In this document: one piece after another, positions 8,243 through 20,121 of the stretch
Numbering within the stretch: the stretch's first letter is position 1
Layout: every line of letters starts with the position of its first letter
DNA from: Lachnospiraceae bacterium
Lineage (GTDB): Bacteria > Bacillota > Clostridia > Lachnospirales > Lachnospiraceae
Assembly (NCBI GenBank): GCA_029067085.1
Contig: JAIEFE010000018.1
Location: 236,474 to 300,473 of the forward strand
Length of the DNA stretch: 64,000 nt
Direction of reading: 5' to 3'
The notes under the pieces: generated by a model
Databases searched by the model: none
Told to the model about the DNA's origin: nothing
What the model saw: the letters and a program-made list of their open reading frames with translations, nothing else
Made by a program: the position numbers and the translations under genes

Positions 8243-9430
8243 ATGAACAGACGTGAGGAAAAAAGAAATCTCGAGACCATACCCGTAGGTTCTCTGGGAA
8301 TGATCCCCCTGAAGGGCTGTAAAAAGCTTGGTGAAAAGGTGGACTATTATCTTGTGAAATGGCGCACCGAGCGCGAGAGCGAGCATAAGGACTCCCTCGC
8401 CTTCTCCGGTTATCAGCGCGATACCTATATACTGGAAGCCGATGTTCCGCGCTTCGGTTCCGGCGAGGGAAAGGGTGTGATCAAAGCATCCGTCCGCGGT
8501 TCCGACCTCTATCTGCTGGTAGATGTGGCTAACTACAGCCTCACCTATTCCCTGTGCGGACATGAGAATCATATGTCACCCGATGATCACTATCAGGACT
8601 TAAAACGTATCATCGCTGCGGTCGGCGGCAAAGCGAGACGAATCACAGTGATCATGCCCTTCCTCTACGAGAGCAGACAGCACAAGCGCTCCGCCAGAGA
8701 ATCCCTTGACTGCGCGCTTGCCCTGCAGGAGATGGTTAATATGGGCGTGGACAACATCATCACCTTCGATGCCCACGACCCTCGCGTGCAGAATGCAATT
8801 CCTCTGCACGGTTTTGAGACCGTGCAGCCGGCCTATCAGTTTGTCAAAGGTCTTCTGACCCACGTGGACGGCCTGCGAATCGACAACGATCACATGATGG
8901 TCATCAGCCCTGACGAAGGCGGCATGAGCCGCGCCATCTACATTGCAAACGTGCTGGGGCTCGACATGGGTATGTTCTACAAGAGACGCGACTATACCCG
9001 GATCGAAAACGGCAGGAATCCGATCATAGCGCACGAATTTTTAGGGAGCAATGTGAAAGACAAGGACATGATCATCATCGACGATATGATCTCCTCCGGC
9101 GAGAGCGTCTTGGAGGTAGCTGCCGCGCTGAAGGAACGCAAGGCGGGCAAAATTTTTGTTTTCTCCACTTTCGGCCTTTTTACGGCGGGACTGGAGCGGT
9201 TCGACAAAGCGTATGAGGAGGGCACGATCTATCGGGTACTGACCACAAACCTGATCTACCAGACGCCGGAGCTGCTTGCCCGCGAGTGGTATGTTGACTG
9301 CGATATGAGCAAATACATCGCCTATATCATTGATACTCTGAATCACGATGCCTCCATCAGCGATCTTCTAAATCCCGTGGAGCGTATCCAGTCGATCGTG
9401 ACAAGATATCATGCGGGAGAGCTGGAGTAA
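8243..9430 (+). CDS. prs: Ribose-phosphate pyrophosphokinase, long divergent form
   Basis: A 395-residue enzyme of the PRPP synthetase family, which makes phosphoribosyl pyrophosphate from ribose 5-phosphate and ATP for nucleotide, His and Trp synthesis. Supporting motifs are VIMPFLYESRQHKR, TFDAHDPRVQNAI and the PRPP loop DMIIIDDMISSGES near residue 275. It is about 75 residues longer than the usual ~315-residue enzyme, with an extended N-terminus and a changed flexible-loop segment (SARESLDCALALQEM). ATG 8243 is chosen over the upstream GTG because GAGG lies 9 bp before it. It is probably cotranscribed with the primosome genes. Confidence 0.88.
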   Translation: MNRREEKRNLETIPVGSLGMIPLKGCKKLGEKVDYYLVKWRTERESEHKDSLAFSGYQRDTYILEADVPRFGSGEGKGVIKASVRGSDLYLLVDVANYSLTYSLCGHENHMSPDDHYQDLKRIIAAVGGKARRITVIMPFLYESRQHKRSARESLDCALALQEMVNMGVDNIITFDAHDPRVQNAIPLHGFETVQPAYQFVKGLLTHVDGLRIDNDHMMVISPDEGGMSRAIYIANVLGLDMGMFYKRRDYTRIENGRNPIIAHEFLGSNVKDKDMIIIDDMISSGESVLEVAAALKERKAGKIFVFSTFGLFTAGLERFDKAYEEGTIYRVLTTNLIYQTPELLAREWYVDCDMSKYIAYIIDTLNHDASISDLLNPVERIQSIVTRYHAGELE

Positions 9431-9434
9431 ACTC

Positions 9435-9462
9435 TTGACAGTCTGCCGATTTTCTGTATAAT
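9435..9462 (+). promoter_or_regulatory. queT promoter
   Basis: Perfect TTGACA (9435-9440) and TATAAT (9457-9462) with a 16-bp spacer lie just after prs and before the structured queT leader. Confidence 0.85.
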
Positions 9463-9503
9463 AGGTTTTCAGGAAATCTGCTAAAGCAGGATTTCTAAAT
9501 ATG

Positions 9504-9548
9504 CACGTCAGTTCGAGACCTTCCTGACGTAAAACAAAACTAAAGGAG
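9504..9548 (+). ncRNA. Probable preQ1-I riboswitch in the queT leader
   Basis: The leader has a 7-bp stem (ACGTCAG 9505-9511 with CTGACGT 9524-9530), a 12-nt loop beginning TTCGAGACC, and an A-rich tail AAAACAAAACTAAAGGAG. Loop CCTT (9519-9522) can pair with AAGG (9543-9546), which is part of the ribosome site. This is the H-type pseudoknot layout of class I preQ1 aptamers, which control queuosine genes by hiding the ribosome site. The downstream gene is a QueT-like transporter, which supports the call. Confidence 0.7.
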
Positions 9549-9558
9549 ACAATTGCAT

Positions 9559-10104
9559 ATGAAAACACAAAACGCACAGACGGTTTCCCCGAAAACCGCA
9601 AATTCTCATGCGCTTTTTCTGGCGCAGGCGGCTATGATCGCCGCACTCTACATCGTATTGACCTTTATCGCAAATGCCTTCGGGCTGGCCAACCATGCTG
9701 TTCAGGTCCGCTTCTCGGAAGCGCTCACGATCCTTCCCTATTTTACACCGGCAGGTATTCCGGGACTGTTTATCGGCTGTCTTTTAAGCAACGTTCTGAC
9801 CGGCTGCGCTTTGCCCGACATTGTTTTCGGCTCTCTGGCTACGCTTCTGGGCGCGCTCGGCACTTATGCTCTGCGAAGATGGAAGTGGTGTGCACCCATC
9901 TGCCCTATTATTGCCAACACGATCATTGTTCCTCTGATACTTGTCTACGGGTACGGCCTGCTGATCGAGGGCATGTCCCTGATCCAGTGTCTCGGCTTCT
10001 ACTGCCTGACTGTAGGCGCCGGAGAGGTCATTTCCTGCGGGATACTTGGGATGATATTGCTGACAGCGCTGCAAAAATACGCAGGCCGCTTATTCACAAA
10101 GTAA
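9559..10104 (+). CDS. queT: QueT-family ECF transporter substrate-binding component
   Basis: A 181-residue membrane protein with five to six hydrophobic segments (e.g. AAMIAALYIVLTFIANAFG, IPGLFIGCLLSNVLTG). It has the family motif QVRFSEALTILPYFTPAGIPG. QueT proteins are the substrate-specific S component of energy-coupling factor transporters for a queuosine precursor such as preQ1; the shared ATPase and T subunits are encoded elsewhere. AAGGAG precedes ATG 9559; a closer TTG at 9553 is less likely. It has its own promoter and a putative preQ1 riboswitch. The tail converges on an unknown gene 20 bp away. Confidence 0.9.
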   Translation: MKTQNAQTVSPKTANSHALFLAQAAMIAALYIVLTFIANAFGLANHAVQVRFSEALTILPYFTPAGIPGLFIGCLLSNVLTGCALPDIVFGSLATLLGALGTYALRRWKWCAPICPIIANTIIVPLILVYGYGLLIEGMSLIQCLGFYCLTVGAGEVISCGILGMILLTALQKYAGRLFTK

Positions 10105-10124
10105 TATGGCATCAGACCTTTCCC

Positions 10125-12665
10125 TTATTCCTTCCTGATATAGGAGACAAACTGATTGCCGTTTTCCAAAAGCCACTGTGTGGAGTCGTTCATCCCACGT
10201 TTCTCAAGTGTGCCCTCCACAGGATCCATGACCACTATATTCAGTTCATTGAATCCTGTGATCAGCACCGCGTTTCCGTCGGCAAGCGTGGCGAGCACCG
10301 GAATATCCTTATTTACATAGTATAAAACAGCATCCAAACTACAACCGGACAGATCCATAATGGTATAATTTTGCAGATCTCTCTCCAAAATATCAAAAAC
10401 TGTATCTCCCTGATTCAGCCGCGTCTGTGTATTTCTGGAAATACCTTCGTATTTTAAGATCGTATCCAGGCAGACAGCAAGCGAGCTCTTCGCCTCTGTC
10501 GCTTCGTCTTCCGTGATCGCCATGATCTGGTTTCTGGTGCTTCTGGTCTCCCGCCTCCACACAAAATCGCCATCGTCATCCACCACAACACCGGCCGTGC
10601 GGTAGGCCAACTCCACCGCCTTGCCGGGATTGACATAGATGTTTTCAATGCCGCCCTTTCCATACACATAAAATCTTTCTTCCACAATGCCCGTTTCCAG
10701 CGCCCCAACGGAACGACTGCCCTCAAAAAGAATTTCCTTTGGCGTCAGATGTACCAGTGCCTTGCTGTCTATCTCATTCTTTACCGCAATCTGGCAGATT
10801 GTCTCGTAGGTTTCAGTGACCACAGAGCACAGGGAATTGCTGCCGGTCTTGACCTCCTCCGTATTCATGATATGATCTTCCGCAATCGGCGTATAGTTCT
10901 CACTCTCCTCATCATAAACCACTCTCGAGAGGGTCAGCTGATTCTCCGTGATCTCACTGTCCACCACATATATATTCTCCTTCTGATATGTTTTGAGGAC
11001 ACTTCCGATATCGCTCTGTATCTTCAGACAGTACATGGGAAAGGTAATGATACCCGTCCTGTTCTCCCTGATATCGCGCTTTCTGGCCAGACCATAGACC
11101 AGATCCTCGTCCATAAAACCTACCACCGAAATATATTCACCGGCTCCGGCGGGAATCTTTGTCTGTGTCTGGGTATTTAAATTCATCAAAACCAGACCTT
11201 CTGCCGCATAAATGTCCGCTCCCTCCTGCCACACCAGCATTTTATTAGAGTCTGACACATGATAGCTGCCTTCCTTAAGTCCCGTCACTAGTGTCTGCAC
11301 GGAGACAGAACGCACATCCACTGCATAGACACTGCCGTCCAGCATAAAATAATAGATGCCTGTCCTGCTCATGTAGGACAGTTTGTCAATGTCCGTCTTT
11401 AAAAGCTCATAGGATCTTTCATAGGGGATGTATGTCATCTCCTCCACTGTGTTTGTCACGCTGTTATAAGCATAGATGGCCACACCCACGCAGCCCTCAT
11501 GTCGTCCCCGATTCATATAACCAAGGACCAGAAAGACAATATTTCCCGTCTCGTCCACCGACAACACACGGACATCATGCCTGTTATAAGCGCTCCTGGC
11601 GTCCATCAGTCCTTCCGTGTTGCCGTAAAAGCTGAATAGTCTTGCCAGCCTGTTGTCCGTCACATTATAGCTGTAGAGCTTATCCGCCACAGTGAAAGCA
11701 AACACATTGCCGCCGTCGCTCTCCCGAAGTGTCACCTGATCTCCACTGATTCCCAGCACGATCTTATCATTGACGTAAACCTCTGCCTCCTCGTCAAAGA
11801 CCTGCTCCATCGTTCTCTCAAAATCCAGAAGATACATTCGATCCGGCGTATAACGGATTCTGTAATACTCGTTCACACGATAAAATTCAGTCTGCTTACC
11901 GTTTTTTATGGCAGCCAGATATTCCAGTGTAAAGGAGCCTGTCTGCTCCGTCAGTTCCTTTATGGTCACAACCGGCTGTGACGCCTCTCTCACTTCCAGA
12001 TCTCCCCATGTCACCTGATTGAAACTGGAATGGATCGTAACCTTGTGGAAAGTCGTATTGTCGCCCTCCGCATTAGATTCCAAATATTTTGTCAGCTCTG
12101 CTGCCGCTTCTCTGTCAAAAGTACGCTCATGAAAATCCGCCACATAATCCAGCTTTTCGAGAATATAAAGAGAGTCGCTTAAGATGATCCTGGAATAATA
12201 GCGAATGGGTGAACTTTCCTTCGGTTTGACCAGAAAGACCAGCATATACTCCGTGTCATCCTCAATCAGATCCTTCAAGATAATCTCAAAATCGATCACA
12301 TCGTCCTTTTCCTCGTAGTCCGTCACCGGAGTGCTCTCCACGAGCCTCTTTCCGTCCAGACTCCTCACCTCGAAAGCAATCTCTCCTATCTTCCTTCCAT
12401 AGGTCTCCATCCGCACATCGATTCTGCGGTTCTCGCTCACAGGATATAGATTGTCCCGCAGATAGGCACAGTCCATCACCTGGGCGTAACCGTGCAGACT
12501 TCCCACCCTATGTGTCCCGATTGACATGGACAGCACAGGGTAGGTTGCCTCCCCCATCTCGGTCGTCATATCTGTATTTCCCTGATTCATTACGGTGCTC
12601 AAGATCATCAGCGCAACTGCAAAGACTGCGCCGAGCACGACACCTTTTATAATCGCTCTTTTCAT
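10125..12665 (-). CDS. Membrane-anchored extracellular protein of unknown function with a degenerate C39-like C-terminus
   Basis: An 846-residue protein. One hydrophobic helix at residues ~9-27 after a short basic end suggests an N-terminal membrane anchor with the rest outside. Residues ~60-650 are beta-strand rich with no domain I recognise. The last ~115 residues resemble a papain-like C39 peptidase fold: AVCLDTILKYEG, then GNAVLITGFNELN and VVMDPVEG. In active members the block is GHxVxVxGY, so the catalytic His appears replaced by Asn. It may bind rather than cut peptides. It follows the 126-residue gene by 22 bp, so the two are probably one operon. Confidence 0.7.
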   Translation of the reverse strand: MKRAIIKGVVLGAVFAVALMILSTVMNQGNTDMTTEMGEATYPVLSMSIGTHRVGSLHGYAQVMDCAYLRDNLYPVSENRRIDVRMETYGRKIGEIAFEVRSLDGKRLVESTPVTDYEEKDDVIDFEIILKDLIEDDTEYMLVFLVKPKESSPIRYYSRIILSDSLYILEKLDYVADFHERTFDREAAAELTKYLESNAEGDNTTFHKVTIHSSFNQVTWGDLEVREASQPVVTIKELTEQTGSFTLEYLAAIKNGKQTEFYRVNEYYRIRYTPDRMYLLDFERTMEQVFDEEAEVYVNDKIVLGISGDQVTLRESDGGNVFAFTVADKLYSYNVTDNRLARLFSFYGNTEGLMDARSAYNRHDVRVLSVDETGNIVFLVLGYMNRGRHEGCVGVAIYAYNSVTNTVEEMTYIPYERSYELLKTDIDKLSYMSRTGIYYFMLDGSVYAVDVRSVSVQTLVTGLKEGSYHVSDSNKMLVWQEGADIYAAEGLVLMNLNTQTQTKIPAGAGEYISVVGFMDEDLVYGLARKRDIRENRTGIITFPMYCLKIQSDIGSVLKTYQKENIYVVDSEITENQLTLSRVVYDEESENYTPIAEDHIMNTEEVKTGSNSLCSVVTETYETICQIAVKNEIDSKALVHLTPKEILFEGSRSVGALETGIVEERFYVYGKGGIENIYVNPGKAVELAYRTAGVVVDDDGDFVWRRETRSTRNQIMAITEDEATEAKSSLAVCLDTILKYEGISRNTQTRLNQGDTVFDILERDLQNYTIMDLSGCSLDAVLYYVNKDIPVLATLADGNAVLITGFNELNIVVMDPVEGTLEKRGMNDSTQWLLENGNQFVSYIRKE

Positions 12666-12687
12666 AAAATTTAGTATAACACAGTAT

Positions 12688-13068
12688 TCAGAATTTCAAA
12701 ACCCCGTTCCGATTACTATGCCTTCTCCGATAAATCTCACCGCAGAGAAGCACCTGAACAAGCTCCTCGATTCCCGCCAAACTTTCCGCATTCCCTGTTG
12801 CTTCCGCGGTTACCTGCTCCTTAATCCGCTCTACAATGATCTGCGTCAGGCGATAAATCTGCCATCTGTCAGGGTACTCGTCATAAATCATGCTGCCATC
12901 AAAGTCCAGTCGGTCCAGAACATCAACAATCACCTTACGGTATTTCTTTGCTTCTGCGGGATACATTTCCTGCAGATATTCCAGATCTCTCATCACCGTG
13001 TCCTCCTCCTGATAAAAGAGGGGCATGGGATAGGCCATATAAAACGGTAAAATTCTTGACTGCTTCAT
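12688..13068 (-). CDS. Conserved hypothetical protein, 126 residues
   Basis: A cytoplasmic-type protein with no signal peptide or membrane segment and no domain I recognise. It begins MKQSRILPFYMAYPMPL and continues with a helical, charged region (YLQEMYPAEAKKYRKVIVDVLDRLDF), a DGSMIYDEYPDRWQIYRL block, and a basic end. The start ATG follows CGGTGAG. It is the upstream gene of a two-gene minus-strand operon with the 846-residue membrane-anchored protein, so a shared role at the envelope is possible. Function unknown. Confidence 0.7.
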   Translation of the reverse strand: MKQSRILPFYMAYPMPLFYQEEDTVMRDLEYLQEMYPAEAKKYRKVIVDVLDRLDFDGSMIYDEYPDRWQIYRLTQIIVERIKEQVTAEATGNAESLAGIEELVQVLLCGEIYRRRHSNRNGVLKF

Positions 13069-13159
13069 AAACTCACCGTGCCATGTCGTCGTTTAGTTAT
13101 ATTATATGGTGTTATGGGAATAAAGGTTCGCATAAGCAGACTCGAGACGCTTCGCGCAA

Positions 13160-13184
13160 AAAGGGGACAGTCTGCACCGTCCCC
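13160..13184 (-). terminator. atp operon terminator
   Basis: On the minus strand GGGGAC, a 10-nt loop and GTCCCC are followed by TTTTTGC, 31 bp after the atpC stop codon. Confidence 0.8.
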
Positions 13185-13214
13185 TCGCATAAATTCTAAG
13201 CAGCTTATAACATT

Positions 13215-13616
13215 TTACTTCTTTACCGTCTCTATCCTCGCCACCGCCCTTTTCAGGGACATTTCGGCACGATGCAAATCCGTTCCCGGCGCATTCTCTC
13301 TGATTCGTTCTTCAGCGCGGGCTTTCGCGTCTTCCGCACGAGAGACATCGATCTCCCCGGGCCACTCGATAATTTCGGCAAGCACCGTGACCTTATCCGG
13401 AAGCACCTCCGTAAATCCCGCATGGAGAGCGGCTTCCTTCACTTCATCTCCCTTTGTGATCGTGAGGATTCCGGGCGCGACGATCATCGTCATCGGAATG
13501 TGCTCCCGATAGATACCAACCTCGCCCTCGACCGTATTGAACTCCACCATAGACACCTCGTCCTCATAGAAAACTCTGTCGGGTGTTATGATCTTTAACA
13601 TAAAGTTTTCAGCCAT
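13215..13616 (-). CDS. atpC: ATP synthase F1 subunit epsilon
   Basis: A 133-residue subunit of the F1 central stalk that couples rotation to catalysis and restrains ATP hydrolysis. The N-terminal beta-sandwich is recognisable in FMLKIITPDRVFYEDEVSMVEF and GEVGIYREHIPMT. The C-terminal helical hairpin is rich in Ala, Arg and Glu (VSRAEDAKARAEERI). It is the last gene of the atp operon, 12 bp after atpD, and is followed by an intrinsic terminator. Confidence 0.95.
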   Translation of the reverse strand: MAENFMLKIITPDRVFYEDEVSMVEFNTVEGEVGIYREHIPMTMIVAPGILTITKGDEVKEAALHAGFTEVLPDKVTVLAEIIEWPGEIDVSRAEDAKARAEERIRENAPGTDLHRAEMSLKRAVARIETVKK

Positions 13617-13628
13617 ATACTTTCCTCA

Positions 13629-15044
<1,416 letters not shown>

Positions 15045-15065
15045 TCACTCGTATTTATTATTAGT

Positions 15066-15132
15066 GAAACGCTGATTAAAGCGTTTCCCGCGCTGGATTT
15101 GCGCTGCGAAGCAGCATTTTCCCTGCAAATCC
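15066..15132 (-). other. Structured atpG-atpD spacer
   Basis: Two inverted repeats lie in the 110-bp gap: GAAACGC/GCGTTTC (15066-15072 and 15081-15087), and GGATTTGC/GCAAATCC (15095-15102 and 15125-15132) enclosing GCTGC/GCAGC (15103-15107, 15111-15115). On the mRNA these form hairpins before the beta subunit. The effect on differential expression or processing is unknown. Confidence 0.6.
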
Positions 15133-15142
15133 ATGCGCTTTC

Positions 15143-16006
15143 TCAGCTGATCGCATTTGCACCTGCGATAATTTCTGTTAATTCCTGCGTAATAGATCCC
15201 TGACGTGCTCTGTTGTACATCAGCGATAAGTGATCTATCATTTCCTCAGCATTACTCGTTGCGGAATCCATCGCCTGCATTCTGGCGCCGTTCTCGCTCG
15301 CAACCGCCTCTACAAGACCGCCGTAGATCAGACTTGTGATATATTTCGGGATGATCATGTCGAGCGCCTCGTCGTCCTTGGGCTCAAAGTTCATCATCGC
15401 CTTACTGCCTGTCTCCTGCGTGCTCTCTCCCGGCTTCACAGGTTCCACTGGAAGGAGCTTCAGAAGAGTCGGCTCGTGAACCACCGTATTCTTAAAGCCG
15501 GTGTAAGCAAGATAAATCTCGCCGATTTCTCCTGCAGCAAATGCATCGAGCAGTCTCTTGGAGAGTGCCATCGCATCCACGTAGGAAGGCTCCTCAATAA
15601 TGGCGGAATCCTCCTCCACGATCTCATAACCGTAGCGTTTCAGGGAATCTCTTCCCTTCTTGCCGATGGCATAGATCTTCAGGTCTTCCTTCTTCAGGTT
15701 ACCCTTTGTGATAAGCTTCACCACATTGGAATTATAACCGCCCGCGAGACCTCTGTTGGAGGTGATCACGATCACTGCCTTTTTCTCGGAATCTCCGGCT
15801 TTCAGGTAGGGATGATTCAAGCCGGTGGTCTTTGCCAGCATGGAGGTCACCGTCTCATACATGCAGTTAAAATATGCTTTCGACTGTTCCGCGCGCTGTT
15901 TTGCTCTCTGCAGTTTAACGGTAGAAACGAGCTTCATAGCCTTGGTAATCTGCTGGGTACTCTGAATACTGCCTTTACGCCTTTTAATGTCTCTCATTGA
16001 GGCCAT
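15143..16006 (-). CDS. atpG: ATP synthase F1 subunit gamma
   Basis: A 287-residue subunit forming the rotating central shaft of F1. The conserved N-terminal helix (MRDIKRRKGSIQSTQQITKAMKLV) and C-terminal helix (NAEEMIDHLSLMYNRARQ, ITQELTEI) are both present; these form the antiparallel coiled coil inside the alpha/beta ring. The start ATG follows GAGGGTGA. It is placed between atpA and atpD as usual for Firmicutes. Confidence 0.97.
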   Translation of the reverse strand: MASMRDIKRRKGSIQSTQQITKAMKLVSTVKLQRAKQRAEQSKAYFNCMYETVTSMLAKTTGLNHPYLKAGDSEKKAVIVITSNRGLAGGYNSNVVKLITKGNLKKEDLKIYAIGKKGRDSLKRYGYEIVEEDSAIIEEPSYVDAMALSKRLLDAFAAGEIGEIYLAYTGFKNTVVHEPTLLKLLPVEPVKPGESTQETGSKAMMNFEPKDDEALDMIIPKYITSLIYGGLVEAVASENGARMQAMDSATSNAEEMIDHLSLMYNRARQGSITQELTEIIAGANAIS

Positions 16007-16043
16007 AGCGTCACCCTCTACTTTCTACTATAATAAACTGCAA

Positions 16044-17552
<1,509 letters not shown>

Positions 17553-17577
17553 TCATTCGCACCTTTCTTCTTATTTT

Positions 17578-18123
17578 TTATACCTGTAGCTTTAACAGAT
17601 CCTTCTGCAGCTCGCTCAGCTTCGTGCTGATGCTGCTGTCTACCACTCTGTCGCCGATACGGATCACCATACCCCCGATCAGGGAGGCATCCACATCGTA
17701 ATGAATCTCCATGGACTGATACTTCGTTGTGTCGAGAAGTTTTTTCTCGATTGCCTTATGCTGATCCTCTTTAAGCGGAACGGCAGTCGTCACCGTAGCG
17801 ATGCCGATCCCCTTATATTCCTTTACCTTTGCGACAAAATACGTCAGGATCCCGTCGATCTCCCTGTAGCGGTCTTTCGTGATAATGATAGTGAGAAAAC
17901 CGAGCAGCTCCTCCGATACTCTTCCCGCAAACACGTTTTTCGCAACTTCAACCTTCTCTTCTTTCAAAATCTTCGGATGGTTCATCAGGCTGCCAAACTC
18001 CGCATTCTCCGCGAGAATCTTTTGAAGCTGTTCGATTTCGAGAAGCAGGACGTCTACCTTATCAGTCTCCACCGCAAGATCGAACAACGCATCACCGTAT
18101 GTCTTTGAAATCAGCTTAGCCAT
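17578..18123 (-). CDS. atpH: ATP synthase subunit delta
   Basis: A 181-residue peripheral-stalk subunit that joins the b subunits to the top of F1. The all-helical N-terminal domain begins AKLISKTYGDALFDLAVE and includes FGSLMNHPKI. The C-terminal part has the family blocks IATVTTAVPL, IGGMVIRIGDRVVDSSI and LSELQKDLL. The start codon overlaps the end of atpF by 13 bp, indicating translational coupling. Confidence 0.95.
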   Translation of the reverse strand: MAKLISKTYGDALFDLAVETDKVDVLLLEIEQLQKILAENAEFGSLMNHPKILKEEKVEVAKNVFAGRVSEELLGFLTIIITKDRYREIDGILTYFVAKVKEYKGIGIATVTTAVPLKEDQHKAIEKKLLDTTKYQSMEIHYDVDASLIGGMVIRIGDRVVDSSISTKLSELQKDLLKLQV

Positions 18124-18671
18124 GTGCTCTCACCTATTTCCTTAAGCGTCTCTTCCACCAGACTGTCCTGCACAGTCGTATCGATCGCCGTGTTTACAAC
18201 CTTGGCAGCCATCATGGATGCGAGCACTACCATCTCGCGCTTCACCTCGTCGGCTGCCTTCTTCTTTTCAAGCTCAGCCTCAACTCTCGCTCTCTCCAGA
18301 ATCCCGGCTGCCTCATCCTTTGCATCCGCGATGATCTTACTCTCATTGGCCAGAGCTTTCTTGCGCGCCTCAGCAAGGATCGTCTCCGCCTCCTTGTCCA
18401 CGTCTTTGAGCTTTTTCTCATATTCTTCTCTCAGCGCTCTGGCGTTTTCCATATCGGATGCCGCTGTATCCAGCTCGTTTTTGATGCGCTCCTGCCTCTT
18501 TTCCATCATATCCCGTACGGGATTGAACAGAAAATGGGATGCGATCAGAAAGAGCGAGAATACCGCTATGATCATCAACACGGAATCCGCAATGAGCTGC
18601 AGGTCGAGGTCAAACAGCCTCGGCGCCATCTCTGCGGACGCCATCACTAAATTCGCAACTGTCGCACTCAA
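18111..18671 (-). CDS. atpF: ATP synthase F0 subunit b
   Basis: A 186-residue membrane-anchored stalk subunit. A hydrophobic helix at ~25-48 (SVLMIIAVFSLFLIASHFL) anchors it. A long charged coiled coil rich in Glu, Lys, Ala and Arg follows (VRDMMEKRQERI, ILAEARKKAL), as expected for the peripheral stalk. Translation appears to start at TTG 18671, because AGGAGG lies 9 bp upstream; no nearer ATG has a ribosome site. Confidence 0.94.
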   Translation of the reverse strand: MSATVANLVMASAEMAPRLFDLDLQLIADSVLMIIAVFSLFLIASHFLFNPVRDMMEKRQERIKNELDTAASDMENARALREEYEKKLKDVDKEAETILAEARKKALANESKIIADAKDEAAGILERARVEAELEKKKAADEVKREMVVLASMMAAKVVNTAIDTTVQDSLVEETLKEIGESTWLS

Positions 18672-18711
18672 GCGTTAGTCCTCCTTTCGATCTATACTGT
18701 CCGTAATGTAG

Positions 18712-18972
<261 letters not shown>

Positions 18973-19006
18973 TTATTTCCTCCTTATGGTTAAAAATTAA
19001 TTTTTC

Positions 19007-19726
19007 TTACTCTGTCGTACAAGCATCCGTGATGTATGTCATAGTCAGCATACAGAACACGTATGTCTGGATCGCACCTGAGAACAGATCGAAGTACACA
19101 TGCAGCGCCGCCGGCCAGATGATCGCGATCTTTGATAAAAGCGCATATATCAAAGCCATCATAACAGTACCAGATAAAACGTTTGCAAACAGACGCAATG
19201 ACAACGATATCGGCACTGCCACGTCACCAATCATATTGATCGGCGCCCAGAACGGCCACGGGTCGCAGAGTCCGGCGATCACGCCCTTTACCTTCTGATA
19301 GCGGAATTTGTTGAAATGGATCAGCGCAAAGGTCATAATACCCATTGGTAACGTTACGCCGTAATCCGCCGTCGGGGGCCTGAGTCCGAACAATCCGGAG
19401 ATATTACTCAGCAGAATAAAGATAAAGATCGTGCTGATGTAATTGCGGAACTGCGGGCTGAACTTGCCCATAACGCCGCCCACCATCTTATCAAGCATCT
19501 CCACCACCAGCTCGACAATGTTCTGGAAGGTTCCCGGCACGTCCGATGCCTTTTTGACCACGCGGCTCGCCGCAATGCAAAACGCAACGATCACCATCAT
19601 GACGATCAGGACGCAGACATGGGTGGTAGTAATCCAGACCGTCTGTCCAAACAACTCATAGGAAAAGACGCCGTGGATCATAAAATCGATGTCTGCAGCA
19701 CCAGACAGCAAAATTCCCTGCCCCAT
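19007..19726 (-). CDS. atpB: ATP synthase F0 subunit a
   Basis: A 239-residue integral membrane protein forming the ion half-channels against the c ring. Five to six hydrophobic segments are visible. The essential arginine is in the SLSLRLFANVLSGTVM helix, and the preceding block has GDVAVPIS. The last helix region is AIQTYVFCMLTMTYI. The ribosome site AGGAGGTG is strong. It follows atpI and precedes atpE as usual. Confidence 0.95.
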   Translation of the reverse strand: MGQGILLSGAADIDFMIHGVFSYELFGQTVWITTTHVCVLIVMMVIVAFCIAASRVVKKASDVPGTFQNIVELVVEMLDKMVGGVMGKFSPQFRNYISTIFIFILLSNISGLFGLRPPTADYGVTLPMGIMTFALIHFNKFRYQKVKGVIAGLCDPWPFWAPINMIGDVAVPISLSLRLFANVLSGTVMMALIYALLSKIAIIWPAALHVYFDLFSGAIQTYVFCMLTMTYITDACTTE

Positions 19727-19740
19727 ACTTTCACCTCCTT

Positions 19741-20121
19741 CTACACAGATTTTAATAATTTATGGATCAATGGGTTTAAGTAGGCCGAAACCTTCATGCC
19801 CATGTAGCCCGCAAACGTAAAAAACGGATTCGCAAAACTTGTAACGGCAAGCACTGCAAGCACCGCCGCCAAAATAAAATAACGAATGATATTTTGTGCG
19901 CTGAGGCTCTTCACAGCCTCCTTCTCCGACAGGTCAAGTCCTCTGTTTAAGGACCACCACATATGTACGGCTCCAATCAGAGCAAGCACCACGCCGATCA
20001 GAAGCCCCAGACTGTAGGAAAGCTCCCTTGAAAAAAACAGGAGCACGATCTCAAAAACAATGCCGTATGCCAGAATCCCCAGACAGAGCTCCAAAAGGGT
20101 CGGATCAATCTTTTTCTTCAT
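19741..20121 (-). CDS. atpI: AtpI-like ATP synthase membrane protein
   Basis: A 126-residue membrane protein with four hydrophobic segments (LLELCLGILAYGIVFEIVLLFF, SLGLLIGVVLALIGAVHMWW, IIRYFILAAVLAVLAV and FFTFAGYMGM). Its position between atpZ and atpB is that of AtpI, a chaperone for c-ring assembly. ATG 20121 (MKKKIDPTLL) is chosen over a much longer open frame, because the upstream part overlaps atpZ and does not look like protein. It overlaps the atpZ stop by about 17 bp. The symbol rests partly on context. Confidence 0.8.
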   Translation of the reverse strand: MKKKIDPTLLELCLGILAYGIVFEIVLLFFSRELSYSLGLLIGVVLALIGAVHMWWSLNRGLDLSEKEAVKSLSAQNIIRYFILAAVLAVLAVTSFANPFFTFAGYMGMKVSAYLNPLIHKLLKSV

